From: Saprospiraceae bacterium | GTDB taxonomy: Bacteria; Bacteroidota; Bacteroidia; Bacteroidales; JAIPBB01 | Assembly (NCBI GenBank): GCA_021739805.1 | Contig: JAIPBB010000145.1 | Location: 1-12,680 of the forward strand | DNA length: 12,680 nt | Direction of reading: 5' to 3' | In this document: piece by piece, positions 1 to 7,475 of the stretch | How the letters are laid out: every line of letters begins with the position of its first letter | How positions within the stretch are numbered: the first letter of the stretch is position 1 | Made by a program: the position numbers and the translations under genes | Notes under the pieces: model-generated | The model's input: the letters and a program-made list of their open reading frames with translations, nothing else | Told to the model about the DNA's origin: nothing | Databases searched by the model: none

Positions 1-558
1 GGAATAGTTGATGCTATTTATCAAAAAGAAGGAGAAATGGCTTCTCCCGGTTTTAGGTTGATTCAATTGGTTAATTTGGCTAAACTAAAAGTTAATGCCG
101 ACCTTTCAGAGCATTATCTTGCAAGCGTGAAAAAAGGTGATAATGTTACAGTTACTTTTCCCGCTTATGATGATATCGAGTTTAATGTTCCGATTTTCAG
201 GACTGGAAATGTTGTTAAACTTGACAATAGAACATTCACTATTGAAGTTAAACTTGATAATATAGACAAAAAGCTTAAACCGGGCATAATCTCAATAATT
301 CATATTAACGATTACACTAAAGATTCCTCTTTCGTTGTGCCATCAATAATCTTGAAACGAGATGTTAATAATAAATTTTTCCTATTTGTTGTTGAGAAAA
401 AAGGTGATGATTTTATAGCAAAGAAAACTTATGTGAAAGCCGGAAAATCATATAAAGATGAAACAGAAATTTTAAGTGGACTAAAAGAAGGTCAGCAAGT
501 AATTGTTGAAGGTTATAGCACAGTTTCAACGGGGACAAAAATTTTGATAAAAGAATAG
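1..558 (+). CDS. RND efflux periplasmic adaptor (MFP/HlyD family), C-terminal part
   Basis: This is the last 185 codons of a membrane fusion protein that links an inner-membrane RND pump to an outer-membrane channel. The frame is open from base 1, so the gene starts upstream; the ATG at 37 is internal. Residues 1-12 (GIVDAIYQKEGE) look like the second half of the lipoyl/hairpin domain. They are followed by a turn and the 'LIQLVNLAKLKVNADLSEHY' stretch, which typically begins the beta-barrel domain of RND adaptors. The C-terminal part ('SGLKEGQQVIVEGYSTVSTG') matches the usual membrane-proximal ending of this family. An RND permease gene follows 86 bp downstream, the classic MFP-RND order. Substrate cannot be inferred. 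The family call is secure; the N-terminal export signal lies outside the window. Confidence 0.9.
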   Translation, partial: GIVDAIYQKEGEMASPGFRLIQLVNLAKLKVNADLSEHYLASVKKGDNVTVTFPAYDDIEFNVPIFRTGNVVKLDNRTFTIEVKLDNIDKKLKPGIISIIHINDYTKDSSFVVPSIILKRDVNNKFFLFVVEKKGDDFIAKKTYVKAGKSYKDETEILSGLKEGQQVIVEGYSTVSTGTKILIKE

Positions 559-609
559 TTGGTGTACAATCACTTTAATGTGACTAAATAAATGACCAAA
601 TACTTGCTA

Positions 610-641
610 TAATTGTTAAATTGTTAAATTGATAAATTGTT
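610..641 (+). repeat. four tandem 8-bp repeats before the RND start codon
   Basis: Four consecutive octamers read TAATTGTT, AAATTGTT, AAATTGAT and AAATTGTT, ending 3 bp before the ATG at 645. They fill the place where a ribosome binding site would lie. No Shine-Dalgarno sequence is visible, which is usual in Bacteroidota. Such a short tandem tract could vary in copy number, but nothing here shows that it does. Confidence 0.6.
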
Positions 642-644
642 TTT

Positions 645-1808
645 ATGGATTCAAATGATAATAAAATAGAAAAAGGCTTTAAAGAATTTAAACTTTCGAC
701 CCTTGCATTAAAGAATAAAAACACAGTTTATATGCTTGCCTTCATGTTGATAATTTTTGGCATGAGGTCTTATGTAAACTTACCAAAAGAGCTGATGCCG
801 GATATTGCATTGCCATACGTAATGGTTCAAACCATTTATCCCGGTAATCCTCCAGTTGATATTGAGAATTTAATAACCCGACCTATAGAAAAAGAAGTTG
901 AAACAATCAAGGGAATCAAACAAATTTCTTCGACTTCATCAGAGGATTTTTCTATGATAGTTATAGAATTTAATTCTGATGTTGATATAAAAGATGCTTT
1001 GCAAGATGTGAAGGATGCAGTTGATAAAACCAAAAGCGATTTACCAAATGACTTACCATCCGACCCAATCGTTGCGGATATTGACTTCACTGAATTTCCA
1101 ATTCAAAACATAAATCTTTATGGAGATTACAGCATTGACGAATTGAAAAAATATGCTGAAATTCTTGAAGAAGAAATAGAAACAATTTCTGAAGTGTCAA
1201 AAGTAAATATCCAGGGTATTAACGAAAAAGAGGTTAAAATTAATGTTGACCAGCACAAACTGGAATCTTTTGAACTCACTTTTCACGATATTGAAAATGC
1301 CGTAGTGCAGGAAAATGTTTCTATTTCCGGAGGCGAAATCAAGCTTAAAAAAACCAGGCGTTCGATTAGAACAATTGGTGAGTTTGTTAATGCTAAAGAA
1401 ATGGAAAACATTATTGTTAAAACGGAAAATAATAATATTGTTTACCTAAGAGATGTTGCTGAAGTTATTGATGGATACGAAGACCCATCAACTATTACAA
1501 GATTAAACGGGAAACCTGTTGTTTCAGTTCAGGTGGTTAAAAAAGGTGGAGAAAACATATTATCAGCAACAACTCAAATAGAAAAAATACTTAAAAATGC
1601 CAGAGAAGAAAAAATCCTTCCTGATGACCTGAATATTGTCGTTACTAACGACCAATCAGAAATGGTGAAAATGCAGCTAAGCAATCTAGAAAATAGTATG
1701 ATAATTAGTATTATTCTCGTGATTATGGTATTGTTTTTCTTCTTAGGAACACGAAACGCATTATTTGTTGGGATGGCTATTCCTCTTTCTATGGTAATTT
1801 CATTTTAG
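645..1808 (+). CDS. RND (AcrB/HAE1-like) efflux permease, N-terminal half, interrupted by frameshift
   Basis: First part of an inner-membrane, proton-driven RND drug/lipophile exporter. TM1 is at about residues 25-43. It is followed by the porter domain, including the 'PDIALPYVMVQTIYPG' and 'TRPIEKEVETIKGI' segments typical of the family. TM2 lies at about 352-367 and the first half of TM3 at about 373-387. The frame stops at TAG 1806-1808 after 'PLSMVISF'. The family normally continues with residues such as 'LVLSALGYT', and these are found in the -1 frame starting at 1805-1808. Restoring one T in the T run at 1803-1806 fuses this part to the next frame into a protein of about 1137 residues, the usual size for the family. 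On its own this half is unlikely to work. The break is either a real null mutation or a homopolymer sequencing error. Confidence 0.85.
   Translation: MDSNDNKIEKGFKEFKLSTLALKNKNTVYMLAFMLIIFGMRSYVNLPKELMPDIALPYVMVQTIYPGNPPVDIENLITRPIEKEVETIKGIKQISSTSSEDFSMIVIEFNSDVDIKDALQDVKDAVDKTKSDLPNDLPSDPIVADIDFTEFPIQNINLYGDYSIDELKKYAEILEEEIETISEVSKVNIQGINEKEVKINVDQHKLESFELTFHDIENAVVQENVSISGGEIKLKKTRRSIRTIGEFVNAKEMENIIVKTENNNIVYLRDVAEVIDGYEDPSTITRLNGKPVVSVQVVKKGGENILSATTQIEKILKNAREEKILPDDLNIVVTNDQSEMVKMQLSNLENSMIISIILVIMVLFFFLGTRNALFVGMAIPLSMVISF
1803..1808 (+). other. frameshift site in RND permease (apparent 1-nt deletion in a T run)
   Basis: The sequence here is TCA TTT TAG TGC in the upstream frame. 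With five Ts instead of four it would read TCA TTT TTA GTG CTA, exactly continuing the TM3 helix. The stop and the downstream GTG overlap by one base (TAGTG), so translation re-initiation is formally possible. No canonical X XXY YYZ slippery heptamer is present, so programmed -1 slippage is not supported. Confidence 0.75.
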
Positions 1809-4057
1809 TGCTAAGTGCTATTGGTTATACAGTAAGTATGATGGTTCTTTTCGGACTTATTCTAGCCTTAGGAATGCTTGTTGACAATGCAATTGTAACA
1901 GTTGAAAACATCTACAGATATATTGACAGAGGTTATTCAAAATTTCAGGCGGCAAAATTAGCTGTTGGTGAAATAGCAATTCCAATTATTGCATCAACAG
2001 CAACCACTTTGGCAGCATTTATTCCATTAATTTTTTGGAAATCAACCGTTGGGGAATTTATGAAAATCCTCCCGATGACACTTATTATTGTACTTACATC
2101 CTCACTATTTGTAGCACTTGTTATAATACCGGTTATTTCAGCTCAATTTTCAAAAAAAGATGCACATAACGAGAAACCGAATAAAAAGAGAATTATTATA
2201 CTATCAATAATTTTTGCAGCTATTTCAATAATTGGATTAGAACTCGGTAGTAATGTCATCTTCATGCTCTTTATAATTGCCGCTGCAATCACTATTTCTA
2301 ATTTATTGTTTCTTCACGATTTAGGTCAATGGTTTCAAAATAAATTTCTTGTTAAACTTGAAAATCTATATCTAAAAGTTCTTAGGTATTCCTTAAGAGG
2401 TAAAAAACCGGGTCTTTTATTAGGGGGTACATTTGTATTATTGGTTTTAACAATAGTATTTTATTTTGCCAGTAAACCAAAAATTTTATTCTTCCCCGAT
2501 AATAATCCAACTTATATTAATATAAATGCAGAGCTTCCAGTTGGAACTGATATAACTAAAACCGATTCCTTTATGTTTGTATTGGAAAATAAAATCGAAA
2601 CAATTATAGAACCTTATCATAAAATAGTTAAATCCGTTTTGACAAATGTTGGGAATGGTGCTATTGAAGAAAGGTCTTTTGAGTCGGGTAAACCAAATAA
2701 AGGACTGGTTACAGTATCTTTCAAAGAGTATGAATTCAGAGAGGGAATTAGTACTTCAGATATAATGAAGGATATAAGCAAGAAAATCATAAATAAATAT
2801 CCCGGTGTTTTGATTAATGTTACCAAAAGCAAAATGGGACCACCCACAGGTAAACCAATTAATTTAGAAATCACAGGTAAAGAATTTAACAAATTAATTG
2901 AGTTAACTGACACTATCCAACAAATAATTGAAGCTGCAAATATTGATGGAATTGAAGGTTTAAAATGGGATATGGATGTTGGAAAACCAGAAATGATAGT
3001 TACTATCGACCGTGAAAAAGCAAGACGATTTGGCTTGTCAACAATTCAAATTGCAGGAACTATTCGTAATGCACTTTTTGGAAAAGATATATCTGATTTC
3101 AAGATTGGAGAAGAAGAATATCCAATCCAACTTAGAATGAAAAAGGAATTCCGTAATGATGTCTCAGCCTTGATGAATCAAAAAATTATTTTCAGAAACA
3201 CCCAGGGAAAACTAATGAAAGTGCCTATTTCGGCAGTAGCTGATTTTAAATATAGTACAACTTATGGTTCAGTTAAAAGGAAGGATTTAAACAGGGCAAT
3301 AACCCTCTATTCAAATGTGCTTGAAGGATATAATGCCACAGAAATAAATAGCCAGATTGCAGATGTTTTGAAAGGTTTTGATGAAAATATACCAAGCGGA
3401 TATGGATATAAATTCACTGGTGAGCAAAAGGATCAACAAGAATCACAGGAGTTCTTAATGTCAGCATTATTAATAGCACTTGCATTAATTCTGATAATTC
3501 TTGTAACCCAATTTAATTCTCTTGTAAAACCTGTGATAATTCTTTTCAGTGTGCTTTTTAGTACTATTGGGGTATTCGGCGGATTAGCAACATTTAATAT
3601 GGATTTTGTTGTTATTATGACCGGAATTGGTATAGTTTCTCTTGCCGGTATAGTTGTTAATAATGCTATTGTTTTGATTGATTATATTGAACAATTAAGA
3701 ACAAGAAAACGAATAGAACTTGGATTAGGAGAAAAGGACTTATTGCCATTAGATGCTGCAACAGAATGTATTATTCAAGGTGGAAAAACCAGGCTTCGTC
3801 CGGTTCTTTTAACAGCAATAACAACCATTTTGGGACTTATACCAATGGCAATCGGAATGAATATTGATTTCAACGGCTTGCTAACAGATTTTGCTCCTAA
3901 TATTTATTTTGGAGGTGAAATGGTTAAATTCTGGGGACCAATGTCATGGACAATTATTTTTGGTTTGACATTCTCAACATTTTTAACTTTAGTGATTGTA
4001 CCGGTGATGTATAAAATTTTTAATAGAGTTCATATTGCATTTGTAAATAGAAAATAA
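1808..4057 (+). CDS. RND (AcrB/HAE1-like) efflux permease, C-terminal two thirds
   Basis: Continuation of the permease in the -1 frame; the nominal start is GTG at 1808, which overlaps the upstream stop. Residues 1-40 are the rest of TM3 and TM4 with 'GMLVDNAIVTVENI'. D26 aligns with AcrB D407, while N27 replaces D408. Residues 128-168 contain two additional hydrophobic stretches before the TM7-like helix at 202-221. The second porter domain and TM8-TM12 follow. TM10 carries 'GIVVNNAIVLIDYI', with N618 where AcrB has K940. Thus two of the three charged proton-relay residues of AcrB are asparagines; similar sequences occur in SwrC-like pumps. It ends just before a hairpin terminator. As a separate product it would lack TM1, TM2 and the first porter half, so it is best read as part of one broken gene. 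Confidence 0.87.
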   Translation: MLSAIGYTVSMMVLFGLILALGMLVDNAIVTVENIYRYIDRGYSKFQAAKLAVGEIAIPIIASTATTLAAFIPLIFWKSTVGEFMKILPMTLIIVLTSSLFVALVIIPVISAQFSKKDAHNEKPNKKRIIILSIIFAAISIIGLELGSNVIFMLFIIAAAITISNLLFLHDLGQWFQNKFLVKLENLYLKVLRYSLRGKKPGLLLGGTFVLLVLTIVFYFASKPKILFFPDNNPTYININAELPVGTDITKTDSFMFVLENKIETIIEPYHKIVKSVLTNVGNGAIEERSFESGKPNKGLVTVSFKEYEFREGISTSDIMKDISKKIINKYPGVLINVTKSKMGPPTGKPINLEITGKEFNKLIELTDTIQQIIEAANIDGIEGLKWDMDVGKPEMIVTIDREKARRFGLSTIQIAGTIRNALFGKDISDFKIGEEEYPIQLRMKKEFRNDVSALMNQKIIFRNTQGKLMKVPISAVADFKYSTTYGSVKRKDLNRAITLYSNVLEGYNATEINSQIADVLKGFDENIPSGYGYKFTGEQKDQQESQEFLMSALLIALALILIILVTQFNSLVKPVIILFSVLFSTIGVFGGLATFNMDFVVIMTGIGIVSLAGIVVNNAIVLIDYIEQLRTRKRIELGLGEKDLLPLDAATECIIQGGKTRLRPVLLTAITTILGLIPMAIGMNIDFNGLLTDFAPNIYFGGEMVKFWGPMSWTIIFGLTFSTFLTLVIVPVMYKIFNRVHIAFVNRK

Positions 4058-4075
4058 ATTTCAACATTGTATTTT

Positions 4076-4111
4076 AAATAGCCTTGTTTTTGAAGCAAGG
4101 CTATTTTTTTT
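4076..4111 (+). terminator. rho-independent terminator after RND operon
   Basis: AAATAGCCTTG (4076-4086) pairs perfectly with CAAGGCTATTT (4096-4106) around a 9-nt loop. The right arm runs into a T tract ending at 4111. It lies 18 bp after the permease stop and ends the efflux transcript. It separates that locus from the mannosidase gene. Confidence 0.9.
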
Positions 4112-4175
4112 GTGGTTTTTTTTGATTATCATTACAATCATTATACTTTTAATCATTTTTAAACCTATGCATTTT

Positions 4176-6776
4176 ATGAGAACTAAAATCTTTAGAATTC
4201 TTACAATTTTTATTTTTTGTATAACATTGATTTCATGCAATAATAACTCATCAAATCAATTCAATCTCGAACTTAATGAAAACTGGATGTTCAAATCCTG
4301 TGAAGACAGCATTTGGCGTCCTGCTGCAGTTCCCGGTTGTGTTCACACAGATTTATTGAAGAATGGAATTATTGAAGACCCGTTTTATAGATTGAATGAA
4401 AATGATTTGCAATGGATTGATAAAAAAGATTGGGAGTATAAAACCATTTTTCAAATTGATAAAAATATTCTGAAAAAAGATGTGGTAGAATTGAATTTTA
4501 AAGGGCTGGATACTTATGCAATCGTTTATTTAAACTCTCAATTAATTCTTCAGGCTGATAATATGTTTATCAATTGGGAAGTCAGTTGTAAAGAACACTT
4601 AAAACTAGGAGATAATGTATTAAGAATTGTTTTTCAGTCACCAATTAAAAAAGGACTTGAAAAGCGAGAAAGTCTTGGATATTTTTTGCCTGGTGCCGAA
4701 AACGACCAATCAGAATTAGGTGGAGTCGGAGATAAAAAAACCTGCGTTTTCACACGAAAAGCTCAATATCATTATGGTTGGGATTGGGGACCACGTTTGG
4801 TAAGTAGCGGAATATGGCAAGGAGTTGAACTAAATGCATGGGATAAAGCCAAACTCACAGATATTAATATTATTCAAGAAGAATTAACAGAAATCGAAGC
4901 AATTCTTCAATCAGAAATTGAAATTGAATCTATTGAGAAAACAAATGTAACTATAAAAATCTCAATTGATTCTGTTAATGTTTTAGAACAAAAAGCTTCT
5001 TTGGTTGAAGGAAAGAACAATATAAAAGTTCCTTTAACCATTGAAAATCCAAAGCTCTGGTGGACAAATGGTTTAGGAGAACAAAAGCTTTATAATATTG
5101 AAATCCAAATCAAAAATGGTAACAAAATCCTTTCTTCACAATCAAAAAATATCGGTTTAAGAACTCTTGAAGTTATTCAAAAACCTGATAGTGTTGGAAA
5201 GAGTTTCTATTTCAAACTTAATGGGAATGCTGTTTTCATGAAGGGTGCAAACTATATTCCGCAAGATGTATTTCTAAGTCGGGTTAAAGATGAAGATTAT
5301 GAAACCTTAATTAAATCTGCTGTTGATGCAAACTTTAATATGCTGAGAGTTTGGGGTGGAGGAATTTATGAAAAAGAGATTTTTTATGATTTATGTGATA
5401 AATATGGCATTCTGGTATGGCAGGATTTTATGTTTGCATGTGCAATGTATCCTGGCAATAAAGAGTTTTTAGAAAATGTGGAAAAGGAAGCAATCCAAAA
5501 CGTGAAACGACTGAGAAATCATCCCTGCATTGCTTTGTGGTGTGGTGATAACGAAATACTTTCAGCATGGAATCGTTGGGGTTGGAAAGAGAATGTTCTG
5601 GAAAATCAAGGGCAAAATATTGTTGACACAGTTTGGAAAGCTTATAATGATATTTTTTATAAAATTTTACCTGATGTAGTTAAAAAATACGATCCACAAA
5701 AACTTTATTGGTCATCATCTCCAAGTTCAGGATTTGGTGAACTTGAAAATGGAAAATCCGGTGACAATCACTATTGGGGAGTTTGGTGGGCAAAAGAGCC
5801 GTTTTCAAAATATAAAGAAGTGATTCCAAGGTTTATGTCGGAGTATGGATTTCAGTCATTTCCCGAATTAAATTCAGTAAAAAAATATGCAAAAGAGGAA
5901 GATTGGGACATTTATTCAGAAGTGATGAAATCTCATCAACGCTCAAGCATTGGCAATGTTACTATAGAAGAATACATGAAACGGGATTATCTAAATCCAA
6001 AAGATTTTCCAATGTTTTTATATGTAAATCATGTTCTGCAAGCCGAAGGAATTAAAATCGCAATTGAAGCACATCGAAGAAATATGCCGTTTTGTATGGG
6101 TTCACTTTACTGGCAATTAAACGACTGTTGGCCTGTTGCTTCATGGTCGGGGATTGATAATTACGGCAACTGGAAAGCAATGCACTATTTCGTAAAAAAG
6201 GCTTTTAATGATATTTTAGTTTCACCTGATATTGTTGGCGATAAACTTCAAGTTTATATTGTTTCCGATAAATTGAAAAATACCGAAGGAAAATTAAAAC
6301 TTTCAATTATTGATTTTAATGGAAAGAAATTATGGTCAGAAGAAAAACAGATTGAGATTTACGAAAATTCTAGCAATACATACTTTGATGCAGATTTAGA
6401 CAAACTTTTGAAAGGAATTGCAAGGGATAGAGTTTTACTTTATGCTGAAGTATTTAATTCTAATGACGAATTATTATCAGAAAACATCACTTACTTTAAA
6501 GCTGTTAAAGACTTGAAACTTCCGAAACCGGAGATTAAATTTAAAATTGAAGAAACTAAAAATGGTTTTATTGTTAAGCTTTCGACTGATAAACTTGCAA
6601 AAAATCTTTATCTCAGAGCAGACGAAATTGAAGGAAGATTTTCAGATAATTATTTTGACCTTTTGCCGGGGAAATCAATAGAAATTAAATTTATTAGCAA
6701 AAAGAAAATATCTCTTGAAATTTTTAGGAAAGCCTTAAATGTGTTTACAATTGTGGATAGTTATAATCCTGAATAA
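4176..6776 (+). CDS. beta-mannosidase, glycoside hydrolase family 2, lipoprotein
   Basis: Predicted exo-beta-mannosidase that removes terminal beta-1,4-mannosyl residues from manno-oligosaccharides or N-glycan cores. It is 866 residues long, essentially the length of Bacteroides BtMan2A. Residues 1-20 are a lipoprotein signal with lipobox LISC (C21), so it is probably anchored in the periplasm or outer membrane. Next come the GH2 jelly-roll domain ('PAAVPGCVHTDLL'; 'YHYGWDWGPRL' with W202-D203-W204), an immunoglobulin-like domain and the TIM barrel. The barrel contains 'RVWGGGIYEKEIF' (W393). E460 in 'LWCGDNE' is the predicted acid/base and E556 in 'FMSEYGFQSF' the predicted nucleophile; both sit within two positions of the BtMan2A residues as I recall them. 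C-terminal beta domains finish the protein. The frame extends up to a TTG at 4110, but that lies in the terminator U tract. ATG 4176 gives a clean lipoprotein signal; ATG 4167 is an alternative. Confidence 0.93.
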   Translation: MRTKIFRILTIFIFCITLISCNNNSSNQFNLELNENWMFKSCEDSIWRPAAVPGCVHTDLLKNGIIEDPFYRLNENDLQWIDKKDWEYKTIFQIDKNILKKDVVELNFKGLDTYAIVYLNSQLILQADNMFINWEVSCKEHLKLGDNVLRIVFQSPIKKGLEKRESLGYFLPGAENDQSELGGVGDKKTCVFTRKAQYHYGWDWGPRLVSSGIWQGVELNAWDKAKLTDINIIQEELTEIEAILQSEIEIESIEKTNVTIKISIDSVNVLEQKASLVEGKNNIKVPLTIENPKLWWTNGLGEQKLYNIEIQIKNGNKILSSQSKNIGLRTLEVIQKPDSVGKSFYFKLNGNAVFMKGANYIPQDVFLSRVKDEDYETLIKSAVDANFNMLRVWGGGIYEKEIFYDLCDKYGILVWQDFMFACAMYPGNKEFLENVEKEAIQNVKRLRNHPCIALWCGDNEILSAWNRWGWKENVLENQGQNIVDTVWKAYNDIFYKILPDVVKKYDPQKLYWSSSPSSGFGELENGKSGDNHYWGVWWAKEPFSKYKEVIPRFMSEYGFQSFPELNSVKKYAKEEDWDIYSEVMKSHQRSSIGNVTIEEYMKRDYLNPKDFPMFLYVNHVLQAEGIKIAIEAHRRNMPFCMGSLYWQLNDCWPVASWSGIDNYGNWKAMHYFVKKAFNDILVSPDIVGDKLQVYIVSDKLKNTEGKLKLSIIDFNGKKLWSEEKQIEIYENSSNTYFDADLDKLLKGIARDRVLLYAEVFNSNDELLSENITYFKAVKDLKLPKPEIKFKIEETKNGFIVKLSTDKLAKNLYLRADEIEGRFSDNYFDLLPGKSIEIKFISKKKISLEIFRKALNVFTIVDSYNPE

Positions 6777-6785
6777 ATAATATAA

Positions 6786-7286
6786 ATGCTTGAATTTTCA
6801 ATATATAAACCTGATAACAAAAAAACTATTTATGTGCAAATAGTGATAATTGCAATTGCAATTATAGTTTTTTACTTTCTTTTTTCATCAATAAATCCCG
6901 GGATAATTGTAGCTATTGTATTTGTCATTATGTATTTGTTAATTCGAACAGATAAGAAAAAGGAAGCAGTAGGGAAAATACAATTAGATTATCAACGCAT
7001 AATAATTAAAACTGAAGCTAAAGAAATTCATTTAGACATCTCAAAAATTGATAGATTTGAGTTGATTTATAGTGGATATAATGGAAAAAGAGTGATTGGT
7101 GATTTTGTTCCCAGATATAATATTTTTTCCGGCATAGATAATTATTTAATTATTGAAGAAGACAATATACGATATGACTATAAATTCTTAGTTGAAACCG
7201 AATTACAGGAATATGAATTAATAGAGCTTATTAAGGTTTGGGAGAATCTTGGATTTGATACCAGCAAAATAAAAATGAATATCTAA
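6786..7286 (+). CDS. small membrane protein of unknown function, two TM segments plus beta-rich domain
   Basis: A 166-residue protein I do not recognise. Residues 1-14 are polar, 15-33 and 38-53 are strongly hydrophobic and form a likely TM hairpin, and 'RTDKKKE' at 54-60 is a positive-inside flank. This suggests that both termini are cytoplasmic. The remaining 100 or so residues alternate hydrophobic and polar in short beta-like strands and end in a helix near 'ELIELIKVWENLGF'. This TM-hairpin plus strands-then-helix layout resembles bacterial PH-like (bPH/YcxB-type) membrane proteins, but that is only a topological guess. It begins 9 bp after the beta-mannosidase stop, so co-transcription is likely, although nothing in its sequence suggests a role in mannan use. 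The start at ATG 6786 is the only sensible one. Confidence 0.75.
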   Translation: MLEFSIYKPDNKKTIYVQIVIIAIAIIVFYFLFSSINPGIIVAIVFVIMYLLIRTDKKKEAVGKIQLDYQRIIIKTEAKEIHLDISKIDRFELIYSGYNGKRVIGDFVPRYNIFSGIDNYLIIEEDNIRYDYKFLVETELQEYELIELIKVWENLGFDTSKIKMNI

Positions 7287-7336
7287 AATCAAATTTCCAC
7301 AAACTTTGATAAATTAATAAAATATTAGTGGTAATC

Positions 7337-7419
7337 AACCCTGCCAGAGTTTTGTTAACTTATATTAAATCCTACTGTGGTGTTTGTTGATGTTTGCATG
7401 TATTAACTCTGGCAGGGTT
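7337..7419. repeat. perfect 15-bp inverted repeat, 53 bp apart (possible MITE-like or hairpin element)
   Basis: AACCCTGCCAGAGTT (7337-7351) and its exact reverse complement AACTCTGGCAGGGTT (7405-7419) flank a 53-bp AT-rich spacer. The arms are strikingly GC-rich for this window. There is no coding sequence and no obvious target-site duplication outside the arms. The right arm is followed by TTTTC, so weak termination after the small membrane protein gene is possible. Alternatively the arms may be termini of a small non-autonomous mobile element, or a repeat dispersed in the genome. The rest of the 189-bp gap (7287-7475) shows nothing else I can identify. Confidence 0.65.
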
Positions 7420-7475
7420 TTCATAATAGAATTAACAATGAATTAATTAAAACATACGTTATCCTAATAAAAATT

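Noticed and set aside
559..644. Small hairpin TCAC-N6-GTGA after the adaptor gene as a terminator
   Set aside because: The stem is only 4 bp and lacks a T tract; the adaptor and permease are expected to be co-transcribed.
836..1090. Minus-strand open frame within the RND gene, and similar ones at 2617-2913, 8649-8843, 9945-10133, 10353-10583 and 10752-10934
   Set aside because: All lie antisense within well-supported genes, show no recognisable domains or initiation context, and have compositions expected of shadow frames.
1800..1812. Programmed -1 ribosomal frameshift in the RND gene
   Set aside because: There is no X XXY YYZ slippery heptamer at the junction, only a run of four Ts, and I see no convincing downstream stem-loop. 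RND pumps are not known to use such a mechanism.
4110..4175. TTG start at 4110 giving the mannosidase a hydrophobic N-terminal extension
   Set aside because: The TTG lies in the U tract of the upstream terminator. The ATG at 4176 gives a proper lipoprotein signal and BtMan2A-like numbering of the catalytic residues.
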